The notes under the pieces: generated by a model
The model's database searches: none
What the model saw: only the letters and a program-made list of their open reading frames with translations
Told to the model about the DNA's origin: nothing
Origin: JAOEGB01 sp041262585
GTDB lineage: Bacteria > Actinomycetota > Actinomycetes > Streptosporangiales > Streptosporangiaceae
Assembly (NCBI RefSeq): GCF_041262585.1
Contig: NZ_JBGCBZ010000019.1
Coordinates: 62,001 to 126,000 of the forward strand
Reading direction: 5' to 3'
DNA: 64,000 nt
Shown: positions 22,983 through 31,510 of the stretch, piece by piece
Layout of the letters: the number at the start of each line of letters is the position of its first letter
Numbering within the stretch: position 1 is the first letter of the stretch
Position numbers and translations under genes: made by a program

Positions 22983-24776
22983 CTACTGCTGGCCGGCGGC
23001 CCCGCAGTCCGGGGCGCAGAGGCGGCGGGCGATGCCCTTCAGGAAGATGTTGCGGATCTCCAGCACCGTCTGCGGGAAGAACGCCGCGCCTCCGGTGGCC
23101 TTGGCGATCGAGGTCATCTGCGCGCGGTTCTCGTCCTTCGTGGTGTTGAACGAGATGATCAGGATGTTTACCGGCCTCTTCGGGTCGTACGCCTGCTTCA
23201 GCTTCCGCAGGATCTGCGGGTTGGAGATGCCGCCGTTGGGGTCGTCGTTGCCGACTCCGTCGGTGAACAGGATGATCGTGTTGACCTTGTCGGCCTCGTA
23301 CTCCTGGGTCATCTTCTGGTAGGCCGCCCAGAGCGTGTCGTTCAGGCCGGTGTTGCCGGTCTTGATGGCCCGCAGCTGCCGCAACCCCTGCGCGATGAGG
23401 TCGCGACGGGTCACCCCGTTGATCTGCTGGGCCAGCGGGCCCATCGGCACGATCTCCTTCCAGTCGACCCCCTCGCCGCGGAGGTTGTCCGAGAAGACCC
23501 AGGTGCCGATCTCGGTCTTCTCCGGGAACAGCTTCAGGCCCTCCTGCGCGACACCCGAGATGGCGCGCATGCGGCTGACCCCCGTGCTGTCGGCGGGAAG
23601 CGCCATGGTGCCGGAGATGTCGAGCAGGGCCAGCAGCTTGGTGCCCAGCTTGATCTGGTGCCATGCCTGGGCGAGCTTCGTGATGGTCGCGGCGTCGGGG
23701 AGCGGGAGCTCGACCGGCTTCTTGGCGCTCACGCCGTTCTCGGCCTTGAGCAGCCCGCCGCCCTTGCCGTCAGGCGTACGGAAGCCGTAGTCCTGCACCG
23801 TCTTGCGCCCGGAGGCCGAGGTCAGCTCGGCGGCGAACGACTCGGCCGCCTTGCGGACCGCGTCGCTCTTGGCCGTGATGACGATCGGGTAGTCGAGGCT
23901 GACCGTGCCCTCCGCCGGGTAGAGCGCGACGGCGGGGTTCGACGGGGTGGTCTTGGTGTTGAACGCCCAGACCGACTGCTCGGAGGCGACGCCGACCGGG
24001 ATGCGCGCGGCGGCCTTTGTGAGGGTGGCGAACAGGCTGTCGGGGGAGGGCACCGTTGACTCCGACAGCTGGCGCAGCACGCCGACGAGGACCTCCTCGC
24101 CGCCGCCCGCGGCCTTGAGGACGTTGGCCCCCGCGAGGAGGGCGCCCAGCCCGGCGGCGTTCTGGGTCGGGTCGAGCGCCAGCACCCGCACCTTCTTGGC
24201 GAGGCCGTCGGGGTTCCCGGCGTTGGCGGCGCTCATGAGGCCGGTCCAGCTCGCCGGGCTGAAGGCCGCCTGGAGCTTCTCGGCCCCGGCCTTCGACGCC
24301 GTCAGCACGATGGGGGAGTGGGCGGCGCTGCCCGCCGGCTTCGCCGATCCGTCCTTCGTCAGGCCGGCCAGCCACAGGCTGGAGTCGGGCACCCAGATGT
24401 CCGGGTCCACCTTGGCGTTGGTGGGGCCGCTGCCCGACATCGCGTTGGCCACGTCGGCGGAGTCGGCGGCCTTGACCGTGACCGCCACGCATTTGCCGTC
24501 GATTGCCTTGCCCGCCTGGGTGAACCTGCCCGCGACCTTCTGGACGGCGGGCTGGATGTCCGGCGAGGCGACCACCGACAGGGCGATCTTGTCGCTGCCG
24601 CAGCTCGGGTTCTTGTTCACGACCACGTAGGCCGCGACGCCGAGGAGCACGGCCAGGGCCACCGCGCCGGCCAGCGGGACGAACACCCTGCCCCGGCTGG
24701 CACGCCGGCGCGGTGGCGGATCGTTATAGGGGTTGAAGCCGCCCTCGAGTTCGTCTGTGCGGTGCCGTCCGCCCAC
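22983..24776 (-). CDS. Membrane-anchored solute-binding-fold plus von Willebrand factor A protein
   Basis: A 597-residue protein. A proline/arginine-rich cytoplasmic stub is followed by one membrane helix (about 30-52), then an extracellular type II periplasmic-binding-protein fold (VVASPDIQPAVQKVAGRFTQAG, DIWVPDSSLWL, about 60-390) and a vWA domain (about 395-590) with the metal-site motif LLDISGTMALP and IILFTDGVGNDDPNGG. The GTG start has AGAGGAC just upstream. The frame is open further upstream without homology. Such proteins are probably adhesion or cargo-presenting surface proteins; the ligand is unknown. Confidence 0.88.
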   Translation of the reverse strand: MGGRHRTDELEGGFNPYNDPPPRRRASRGRVFVPLAGAVALAVLLGVAAYVVVNKNPSCGSDKIALSVVASPDIQPAVQKVAGRFTQAGKAIDGKCVAVTVKAADSADVANAMSGSGPTNAKVDPDIWVPDSSLWLAGLTKDGSAKPAGSAAHSPIVLTASKAGAEKLQAAFSPASWTGLMSAANAGNPDGLAKKVRVLALDPTQNAAGLGALLAGANVLKAAGGGEEVLVGVLRQLSESTVPSPDSLFATLTKAAARIPVGVASEQSVWAFNTKTTPSNPAVALYPAEGTVSLDYPIVITAKSDAVRKAAESFAAELTSASGRKTVQDYGFRTPDGKGGGLLKAENGVSAKKPVELPLPDAATITKLAQAWHQIKLGTKLLALLDISGTMALPADSTGVSRMRAISGVAQEGLKLFPEKTEIGTWVFSDNLRGEGVDWKEIVPMGPLAQQINGVTRRDLIAQGLRQLRAIKTGNTGLNDTLWAAYQKMTQEYEADKVNTIILFTDGVGNDDPNGGISNPQILRKLKQAYDPKRPVNILIISFNTTKDENRAQMTSIAKATGGAAFFPQTVLEIRNIFLKGIARRLCAPDCGAAGQQ

Positions 24777-24961
24777 GGTGTCCTCTTTGATGTCGAGTGG
24801 CCTCCGACAGTGCGCGCCTCTGCGGGACCATATGGGAGTTCCTGCGTAATGCTTACGGAACGATACTGGCAAGGCCAACAGGGGCAAAACGCCGGTTTTG
24901 GTGCTGTGATTACCAAAGGTTATGAAATCTGCGCATCTTGTGAGTCGAGTTGCGATATGTC

Positions 24962-24989
24962 TTGACAGTGGCCGGACGCGTTGTATCGT
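24962..24989 (+). promoter_or_regulatory. Sigma-70-type promoter for the downstream hypothetical gene
   Basis: TTGACA is followed after 16 bases by TATCGT, 27 bases before the GTG start, with a purine-rich AGGGGAG in between. A consensus -35 is rare at this GC content, which supports the gene being real. Confidence 0.6.
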
Positions 24990-25015
24990 CTTGCGCAAAG
25001 TGAGGGGAGCAGCCG

Positions 25016-25411
25016 GTGACGATGGTCGTGGACGGCGCCGCGGCCCCGGCCCGCGGGGAACCATCCCGGCGGCGGCTCGGCGATCTGGTCTTCATCGAGT
25101 TCGCGGATCCGGGCTGGACGCCGGAGATCAGGCGGGCGCTGCGGGAGCTCGGCTGCCTGCGGGAGATCGCGGTGAGCGGCCGGATGGGCCGGGCGTGGAC
25201 CGATCCCGGCATGGGCTTCGCCGTTGTCCGGACGCTGCGCTCGCTCGGTCTCGAACTCGCGCTCCTGACCCTTCAGTGGCGGCGCGAGTGGCCTCACCTC
25301 CAGCCCCCACGTACGGCAGGCCCCTCAGGTGCGGTCGCTCCCGGCGGCGGCATGCTGACCAAGCTGGTCGTCGTCACGACCAATCCGGGCGCGCTCGCCG
25401 CGCCCCGGTGA
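25016..25411 (+). CDS. Hypothetical protein (131 aa)
   Basis: I do not recognise this family. The protein has an N-terminal Pro/Ala/Arg segment, a core with DLVFIEFADPGW, EIRRALRELGCLREIAVSG and a final hydrophobic strand LTKLVVVTTNPG, suggesting a small alpha/beta fold. No signal peptide or membrane helix. Support for it being a gene comes from the consensus promoter, AGGGGAG six bases before the GTG (a second in-frame ATG is two codons later), and actinobacterial codon use. It precedes the TrmH gene by 27 bases and may be co-transcribed with it. Confidence 0.6.
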   Translation: MTMVVDGAAAPARGEPSRRRLGDLVFIEFADPGWTPEIRRALRELGCLREIAVSGRMGRAWTDPGMGFAVVRTLRSLGLELALLTLQWRREWPHLQPPRTAGPSGAVAPGGGMLTKLVVVTTNPGALAAPR

Positions 25412-25438
25412 GCCCTGTCGGCCGCCGGATCGGGGCAT

Positions 25439-26314
25439 ATGCCGCGCAGGCCGTACCCTTGGCGGGTGGTCATCGGAGTCGAAGACGCCGCCGATCCCCG
25501 CCTCGCGGACTACGTGCGCCTGCGCGACGTGGACCTGCGCAAGAGCCTTGAGGGGGAGCGCGGGCTTTTCGTGGCGGAGGGGGAGAAGGTCATCCGGCGG
25601 GCCGTCGCGGCCGGGCATCCGGTCCGGTCGGTGCTGACGACCGCCAAGTGGCTCGACCAGCTCACCGACGTGATCGAGGGCGTCACGGTCTACGTGGTCT
25701 CCGACGAGGTCATGGAGGGGATCACCGGTTTCCAGGTGCACCGGGGCGCGCTCGCCTCGATGGAACGGCTCCCGCTGCCGCCGGTCTCCGGCCTCCTCTC
25801 CGGCGTCCTGCCCGGCGCCCGGCAGCCCCGCCGGATCGTCGTGCTGGAGGACCTCGTCGACCACGGCAACGTCGGGGCGATCTTCCGCTGCGCGGCGGCG
25901 CTGGGCGTCGACGCCGTGATCCTGTCGCCGCGCTGCGCCGACCCCCTCTACCGGAGGTCCGTGAAGGTCTCCATGGGCGCGGTGTTCGCCATCCCGTACG
26001 CCCGTATGGCCGACTGGCACGGTGGCCTGGCCGAGATCCGCGAGGCGGGGTTCCAGCTCCTCGCCCTCACGCCGGACCAGTCCGCCGTGCCGCTGGACGA
26101 GGTCCCGCTCGTGGACCGGGTCGCGCTGATGCTCGGGTCGGAGGGCGACGGCCTGTCCTCCCACTGGCTGCACGAGGCCGACCATCCGGTGTGCATCCCG
26201 ATGAGCCGCGCCGCCATGGACCTGGGCGTCGACTCCCTCAACGTCGTGGCCGCCGCCGCCATCGCCTGCCACGGCCTGATGCGCGGCTACAGACTCCTGC
26301 CCCTATCGCCGTGA
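25439..26314 (+). CDS. TrmH/SpoU family RNA methyltransferase
   Basis: A 291-residue SPOUT-class enzyme methylating a 2'-O ribose in rRNA or tRNA with SAM. The SPOUT knot motifs are visible: DHGNVGAIFRCAAALGVDAV, ALMLGSEGDGLS and IPMSRAAMDLGVDSLNVVAA. An N-terminal substrate-binding domain (FVAEGEKVIRRAV) is typical of RlmB-like proteins. A GTG nine codons downstream is an alternative start. Its TGA stop is formed by the first core of the 53-bp repeat array (CG-TGA-TCATGC), so the repeat has set or preserved the C-terminus. Confidence 0.92.
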   Translation: MPRRPYPWRVVIGVEDAADPRLADYVRLRDVDLRKSLEGERGLFVAEGEKVIRRAVAAGHPVRSVLTTAKWLDQLTDVIEGVTVYVVSDEVMEGITGFQVHRGALASMERLPLPPVSGLLSGVLPGARQPRRIVVLEDLVDHGNVGAIFRCAAALGVDAVILSPRCADPLYRRSVKVSMGAVFAIPYARMADWHGGLAEIREAGFQLLALTPDQSAVPLDEVPLVDRVALMLGSEGDGLSSHWLHEADHPVCIPMSRAAMDLGVDSLNVVAAAAIACHGLMRGYRLLPLSP

Positions 26315-26541
26315 TCATGCAGGGTTTCCCGGGGAGCGCGGGGACGTGGGGTTTCCTGGATCGTGATCATGCATGGGTTCCGCCGCACGTGGTCTGATCA
26401 GCGCCGGCACCGTCGGTGATCATGCGGTGTCCGCCCGGTGGGCGCACCCTCGTCATGCATGATCACGCCGCGCGAAGCGCCAGGTGGGACGGTGTGAACG
26501 GGAACATGTGCATGATCACGCGGCGGTCGCGCGGCGATCAC
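26311..26541. repeat. Inverted pair of 53-bp-period repeat arrays between convergent genes
   Basis: GTGATCATGC occurs at 26311, 26363 and 26416 (spacing 52 and 53), and its complement GCATGATCAC at 26457 and 26510 (spacing 53). A TTCCCG or close variant follows four to five bases after several cores. The left arm begins at the stop of the trmH gene and the right arm at the stop of dacB, each reading outwards from its gene. A partial core (GATCAC) overlaps the dacB stop itself. Confidence 0.88.
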
Positions 26542-27404
26542 GCGGCGGGGGTGTCGGCAGTGCCGTCGTCGTCGTCGCCGGACATCTCGTCGCCCACCCA
26601 GCGCAGGAGCTTGCGGGCGGTCGCGAAGCGGCCGGCGTCGCTCACGTCGCCCAGCACGACGCCGATGAACGTGTGGCCGTTCCGCACGGCCGCGAACGTG
26701 AGGCAGTATCCGGCCTTCTGCGTGTATCCGGTCTTCAGCCCGAGGGTGCCGTCGTCGCCCAGCAGCTTGTTCGTGTTGTGCCAGACGTGCGCCCGATGGA
26801 GGCCCGTCTTCGTCAGGACGCGCTCACGGCTCTTCGCGATCGTCGCGATGACCGGGTCCTTCAGCGCCAGGCCGGCCAGCGCCGCCTGGTCGCGCGCCGT
26901 CGAGTACGCGCTGGACGGCAGGCCGTCGGGGTTGGTGTAACGCGTGTCGGCCAGCCCGAGGGAGCGGGCCGCCGCGTTCATCCTGGCCACGAACTTCGGC
27001 GTGCCCGGGCCGTACCGCTCGGCCAGCGCGTGGGCCGCGTCGGCCCCCGAGGGGAGCATGAGCCCGTAGAGCAGGTCGCGGACCGTCAGCCGCTCGCCCG
27101 CCCGCAGGCCGGCGTGCGTGGCCCCGCTCGTGGCGGCGTGCCGTACGTCCGCCTTGGTGATCGTGACGACGTCGTCCAGCCTGGCCTGCTTCCGCACGAC
27201 GTAGGCGGTCATGACCTTGGTGAGGCTCGCGACCGGCACGCGTCGCGTGTCCCGCTTGGCGAACTGGATCGTTCCCGCCGTGGCGTCCACCAGGTAGGCC
27301 TCGCGGGCGGTGACCGGAGGAGCGTCCGCCGCGGCGGCCGTCGTGCCGACCAGGGAAGGGGTGAGGAAGGCCGCCGCCAGCACGCCGAGTAGCCCGATAC
27401 GCAT
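26538..27404 (-). CDS. D-alanyl-D-alanine carboxypeptidase (S11, DacB/PBP5-like)
   Basis: A 288-residue exported serine peptidase that trims the terminal D-Ala of peptidoglycan stems. A signal peptide covers residues 1-26 (AAAADAP cleavage). Active-site motifs are S60-L-T-K63 and K224-T-G226; the second motif reads S119-G-A121 where many relatives have SxN, a variant worth noting but seen in actinomycetes. The acidic C-tail (SGDDDDGTAD) lacks the membrane anchor helix of PBP5. It follows the DedA gene with a 27-base gap, so the two are probably co-transcribed. Confidence 0.93.
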   Translation of the reverse strand: MRIGLLGVLAAAFLTPSLVGTTAAAADAPPVTAREAYLVDATAGTIQFAKRDTRRVPVASLTKVMTAYVVRKQARLDDVVTITKADVRHAATSGATHAGLRAGERLTVRDLLYGLMLPSGADAAHALAERYGPGTPKFVARMNAAARSLGLADTRYTNPDGLPSSAYSTARDQAALAGLALKDPVIATIAKSRERVLTKTGLHRAHVWHNTNKLLGDDGTLGLKTGYTQKAGYCLTFAAVRNGHTFIGVVLGDVSDAGRFATARKLLRWVGDEMSGDDDDGTADTPAA

Positions 27405-27431
27405 CCCGACATGATCGCATGACGCGGATGG

Positions 27432-27932
27432 TCAGGAGGCCACGGGCGCCTTCCGGCCCCTCCGCCGCCACATGAGGTAACCCGCGACCGCCGCGGCGAC
27501 GACCGCGAGGACCGCGACGGCCAGCGCGGGCGACCGCACGGCGAGCCCGGCCCAGGCCCACAGGAGGGAGTAGAGCCCGAACGCCGTGATCGGCACCCAC
27601 GTCAGGCAGCCGAGAGCGCTCGCCACGAGATACCACCGGTAGTCGACCCGCAGCGCCCCGGCGACCCAGGGCAGCGTGTGCCGCAGGCCCGGCACCCAGA
27701 AGCAGCCGTACACGGCGAGGGCGCCCCACCTGCGTACGACGTTCTCGACCTGGACGATCCGCTGCCGTCCGAGCTTCCTGCCGGCGCGCGACCGGTAGAG
27801 CGCCTCGCCCAGCTTGCGGCCGACCCAGTAGTAGACCTGGAACGCGCCGAACAGCGCCACCGCTCCGATCGCGACCACGAGCCACAGCGGCAGGCCGAGG
27901 ATCGAGGCGGACGTGGGGTCGGGTATCCGCAC
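27432..27932 (-). CDS. DedA/SNARE-associated family membrane protein
   Basis: A 166-residue DedA-type protein with a re-entrant core: GAFQVYYWVGRKLGEAL and the diagnostic FWVPGLRHTLPWVAGALRV segment, in which the conserved Arg and Pro are kept. Members move phospholipid head groups or undecaprenyl phosphate across the membrane. It is shorter than E. coli DedA (about 220), lacking part of the N-terminal acidic region. A GTG start is used. It is the first gene of a DedA-DacB pair, and an iron-box-like sequence lies 67 bases upstream. Confidence 0.88.
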   Translation of the reverse strand: MRIPDPTSASILGLPLWLVVAIGAVALFGAFQVYYWVGRKLGEALYRSRAGRKLGRQRIVQVENVVRRWGALAVYGCFWVPGLRHTLPWVAGALRVDYRWYLVASALGCLTWVPITAFGLYSLLWAWAGLAVRSPALAVAVLAVVAAAVAGYLMWRRRGRKAPVAS

Positions 27933-27998
27933 CTGCTCTCACCGCCGGTCACAGAGTTCCTGAGCTGTTCCTAGGACATTCCTAACTTAGGCCATTGC

Positions 27999-28015
27999 TA
28001 AGGTCAGCCTTACCT
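27999..28015 (-). promoter_or_regulatory. DtxR/IdeR iron-box-like site upstream of DedA-DacB
   Basis: On the minus strand the sequence AGGTAAGGCTGACCTTA matches 14 of 17 positions of the mycobacterial IdeR core AGGTTAGGCTAACCTAA. It lies 67-83 bases upstream of the DedA start, in AT-richer sequence containing a further CCTAACTTAGG element. The regulator is not in the window. Confidence 0.5.
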
Positions 28016-28038
28016 TGCCCTTGCCGTCCGTTCGCCGG

Positions 28039-31000
28039 TCACCCGTGCCCGCCGAGGGCCTGGCGGGCGTCCTCGACCCAGCGCGGCACGCCCACCCGCT
28101 CGGCCACGGCCAGCGCCTTGTCGTAGTGCTCGCGGGCGGGCAGGCCGAGCCGTACGGCGAGATCGCCGAGCGTCTTGGCCACCGGCCAGAGGGCGACCAC
28201 GCCCGTGCCCGCCCCGCCGATCCGATCGTGGAAGGGCGCGAGCTTCTCGTACGCCTCCCGCATCCGGTCGGCGTCGTCGAGCAGCATCCCGGCCAGCGCC
28301 CGCCAGATCAGGCCCAGCTCATAGAGGAAGTCCGTCCGCACCGGCTCCCGCGTGGTGGCGATCACCCGCGCGTCCTTGTCGTGACCGGCGGAGGCCAGCG
28401 CGACGGCGTACGGGTCCAGCGTCCACTTGGCCCCGCGCTGGTGCGCCTCTCCGAGCGGCTCGACCATCTCGGCCGCGCGGCCGTCCACCAGATGCAGGCA
28501 GAACGTGGCGATCAGCGGCAGGTCCTGCCGGCCCTCCAGCATGCCGGCCCTGGCGGTCAGCCTGGCCGCGTTCCGGTAGGCCCGCTCGGCCCCGGCGTAG
28601 TCGCCGGTGATCATCAGCCGCTGCCCGGCGTACCAGGCACCCACGGCGGCGGGGGCGGGCAGGTCGTACTGCCGGCCGAGCCGCTCGGCCTGCGCGAGAT
28701 GCGCGTCGGCCTCGGCGAAGTCGCCCCGGGCCGCCGCGCACTCCAGCAGCACCAGATGGGCGAGCGTCTGAACCGCGATCTGGCCCGACTCCGCGCCGAC
28801 CCGCAGCAGCTCGCGGCCGATCGTCTCGCGCTCGTCCACCTGCGTGAGCGTGTACGACTGGCGGAGCCGCCCGCTGAGCGCCATCGCGAGCAGGGCGGGG
28901 TCGCCGCTCGACCGGGCCAGTTCCTCGGCCTCCAGGGACGCCTGGTAACCGCGCTGCGTGGCGGAGCCCTCCAGCTCCAGCGCGAGCGTGGCCAGCAGGC
29001 TCGCCCGCAGCGACTGCTCGCCCGGTGGCAGCTCGACGAGGGCCTTCTCGGTGACGTCGACGATCTCCCACGCCGTGCGCGTGAAGTCGCGGGCGATGCC
29101 CTTGTGCGGGACCGCCAGCGCCGCCGCGACCCGCGCGGTGAGCTCCAGGTCGCCGAGGGGCAGGGCCACGTCCATGGCGTCGCGGCGGTGCGCGCGGGCG
29201 GCGGTCATGTCACCGCACAGGGCGAGCGCCCGGATGAGGCGGAGCTGCAACTCCAGCCGGTCCTTCACGCCGCCGCCACCACCGGCGTGGGCGCGGTCGA
29301 AGGCCGCGATGGCCTGCTGCCACAGCGAGGCCGCCTCCCGGTGCGCGAACCGCCGCTCGGCCTGCTCGGCCGCCAGCCCCGCATACCGTACGGCTTTCGC
29401 CGCCGTCTCCACCGTCCCGGCCGCGTCGTAGTGGTGGGCCAGCGCCGCCACGTCGCCCGGGGCGCGCCGCTCGATCACCGAGGCCACCGCCCCGTGCAGG
29501 CGCGACCTGCGCAGCCGGGAGGCATCGGAGTAGATCGTGTCCCTGACCAGGTCGTGGTCGAACCGGAGCAGCCCGGGGCCCGGCTCCGTCACGAGCCCGG
29601 CCAGCAGCGCCGCCTCCACCGCGTCCACCACGGCGTCCTCGTCGCCGGACACGTCCACCAGGACGTCCACGTCCACGTCGCGGCCGATCACCGCGGCCTG
29701 CAGCAGCACCTGCTGGGCCCGCTCGGGCAGCCGGGCGATCCGCCGCCGCAGGACGTCGCGGACCCCGGAGGGCACCTCTGAGATGTCCGCCTCGGCCTCG
29801 AACAGGCGGACGGTCTCCTTGATGAAGAACGGGTTGCCCCCGGCCCGCTCGACGATCGTGCTGACGACCTCGTCGTCCACGTCCCGCACGCAGGTCGCGC
29901 GGACCAGCTCGGCCACCGAGGCGTCGTCGAGCCCGTCGAGGCCCACCCGCACCGGCTGGAGCCGGGCGAGCGCGGCCAGCACGTCCTGCTGCTGGTCGTT
30001 CAGCTCGCCGTCGCGGCAGGTGACGACCATCAGCACCCGGCTGGCGGCGAGCAGGCTGGGCAGCGCGCGGAGCAGGGCGAGCGTCTGGTCGTCGGCCCAG
30101 TGCAGGTCCTCGAGGACGATCAGCAGCGGGGCCTCGCGGGCGACGGCCGACAGGTAACCGCCGACGGCCCGGTGCAGCCGGAAGCCGCCCGACGCCTCGT
30201 CGTCTCCGGTGTCCGGCGTGGCGTCGTCGAGCAGCGGGGCCAGCAGCGCGGCGTATTCGCCCGCGCCCCTCCTCGCGATGAGCGTCCGCAGCACCTCGAC
30301 CCACGCCCAGCCCGGCGGGGTCGCGCTGCTGTCCGGACAGCCGCCCGCGGCCGCCACCCATCCCTCGGCTTCGAGCTGGCCGGACAGCTGCCGTACCAGT
30401 GTGGTCTTGCCCGCGCCCGGGTCGCCGCCGATCACGGCGACCGTGAAACGCCCCGCCTGCGCGCGCGGCGCGGCGGCCGCCAGCGTGGTCAGCTCGGCGT
30501 CGCGCCCCACGAACGGCTCGGGTTCGAGGGGCGGCAAGGCTCCCGTCTCGATCGGCCGGGGCGGCCACGTCGCCGTGATCTCCACGGCGCGGCGGGCGGC
30601 CGGGAGGACCAGGTCGAGCCCCGAATCCTGGGACAGGATGTCGGACTCCAGCTTCCGCAGCGCGGGCCCGGGGTCGATGCCCAGCTCGTCGTCCAGGATC
30701 GCGCGGGCCTTGCGGAGCGCGGCCAGCGCGTCGCCCTGCCGCCCGCAGCGGTAGAGGCCCAGCGCGAGCAGCCGCCAGCCCTCCTCGCGCAGCACGTGCT
30801 GGGTGGTCAGCGCCTCCAGGTCGGGCACTGTCTCGGCGTGCAGGCCCATCCGGAGACCCGCGTCGGCGTGCCGCTCGCGGGCGACCAGCCGCAGCTCGCT
30901 CAGCCGTGCGACCTCGGCCTCCGCCCACGGCTGGTCCGCGAAGTCGGAGTACGGCGTGCCCTGCCAGAGGCCGAGCGCCGATTCGAGCCTGGCCCGCGCG

Positions 31001-31488
31001 GCCTGGGGGTTGTCGTCCAGCCGCTCTCCGGCCGACCGGACGGTCGCCTCGAAGCGCAGGGCGTCCACCTGCTCGGGCGCGGCGCGCAGGGCGTAGCCGG
31101 ACGCCACCGTCACGAGCAGCCGGTTCGGCCCGCCGCGTGGCCGGTTGGGTTCGAGGACCCGGCGCAGCCGCGAGATGTAGACCTGGAGCCCCGACTGCGC
31201 GCCCTTGGCGGCGTCGTCGTCCCACAGGTCGAATAACAGGGTGTCCACGGGGACGACCTGGCCGCGCGCCACGAGCAGGCGGGCCAGTACGGCACGCTGC
31301 CGCAGGCCGCCGAGGTCGAGCTCCCCGGCGCCGTCGTACGCCTCCACCGGGCCGAGGACCCGGAACGCCACGGCACTGGTGAGGTGCCCTGAACCTGCCG
31401 GCCCCGGATTTGCGGGCCCCAGATTTGCGGGCCCTGGAGTTGTCGGCCCTGGATTTGCGGGCCCTGGATTTGTCGGCACAGAGCTCAT
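28039..31488 (-). CDS. SARP-family regulator with ATPase and TPR-like domains
   Basis: A 1149-residue AfsR-like activator. An OmpR-type winged-helix domain (about 40-125: FRVLGPVEAYDGAGELDLGG, QVYISRLRRVLEP) is followed by the BTAD domain (about 130-275), an AAA/NTPase domain with Walker A GGDPGAGKTTLV (about 360) and Walker B LLIVLEDLHWAD, and a C-terminal TPR-rich half to the end. Such proteins activate secondary-metabolite genes, but no biosynthetic cluster is adjacent. The first 35 residues are a NPGPA-type pentapeptide repeat from a 15-bp tandem repeat; a GTG at V-A-F-R-V-L-G-P (about residue 41) would remove it and gives the usual SARP start. Confidence 0.9.
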   Translation of the reverse strand: MSSVPTNPGPANPGPTTPGPANLGPANPGPAGSGHLTSAVAFRVLGPVEAYDGAGELDLGGLRQRAVLARLLVARGQVVPVDTLLFDLWDDDAAKGAQSGLQVYISRLRRVLEPNRPRGGPNRLLVTVASGYALRAAPEQVDALRFEATVRSAGERLDDNPQAARARLESALGLWQGTPYSDFADQPWAEAEVARLSELRLVARERHADAGLRMGLHAETVPDLEALTTQHVLREEGWRLLALGLYRCGRQGDALAALRKARAILDDELGIDPGPALRKLESDILSQDSGLDLVLPAARRAVEITATWPPRPIETGALPPLEPEPFVGRDAELTTLAAAAPRAQAGRFTVAVIGGDPGAGKTTLVRQLSGQLEAEGWVAAAGGCPDSSATPPGWAWVEVLRTLIARRGAGEYAALLAPLLDDATPDTGDDEASGGFRLHRAVGGYLSAVAREAPLLIVLEDLHWADDQTLALLRALPSLLAASRVLMVVTCRDGELNDQQQDVLAALARLQPVRVGLDGLDDASVAELVRATCVRDVDDEVVSTIVERAGGNPFFIKETVRLFEAEADISEVPSGVRDVLRRRIARLPERAQQVLLQAAVIGRDVDVDVLVDVSGDEDAVVDAVEAALLAGLVTEPGPGLLRFDHDLVRDTIYSDASRLRRSRLHGAVASVIERRAPGDVAALAHHYDAAGTVETAAKAVRYAGLAAEQAERRFAHREAASLWQQAIAAFDRAHAGGGGGVKDRLELQLRLIRALALCGDMTAARAHRRDAMDVALPLGDLELTARVAAALAVPHKGIARDFTRTAWEIVDVTEKALVELPPGEQSLRASLLATLALELEGSATQRGYQASLEAEELARSSGDPALLAMALSGRLRQSYTLTQVDERETIGRELLRVGAESGQIAVQTLAHLVLLECAAARGDFAEADAHLAQAERLGRQYDLPAPAAVGAWYAGQRLMITGDYAGAERAYRNAARLTARAGMLEGRQDLPLIATFCLHLVDGRAAEMVEPLGEAHQRGAKWTLDPYAVALASAGHDKDARVIATTREPVRTDFLYELGLIWRALAGMLLDDADRMREAYEKLAPFHDRIGGAGTGVVALWPVAKTLGDLAVRLGLPAREHYDKALAVAERVGVPRWVEDARQALGGHG
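31398..31480 (-). repeat. 15-bp tandem repeat at the start of the SARP gene
   Basis: GGATTTG or a one-base variant recurs at 31406, 31421, 31436, 31451 and 31466, exactly 15 bases apart, within GCGGGCCCTGGATTT-like units. If translated it gives Asn-Pro-Gly-Pro-Ala pentapeptides. Confidence 0.8.
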
Positions 31489-31510
31489 CGGACGCTCATC
31501 CGCCGCCGCG

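Noticed and set aside
26311..26541. A CRISPR array
   Set aside because: Only two or three units per arm, cores of ten bases, variable sequence between them is part of a degenerate repeat, and no cas gene is present.
28039..31488. A secondary-metabolite cluster controlled by the SARP
   Set aside because: No biosynthetic core genes lie within the window on either side.
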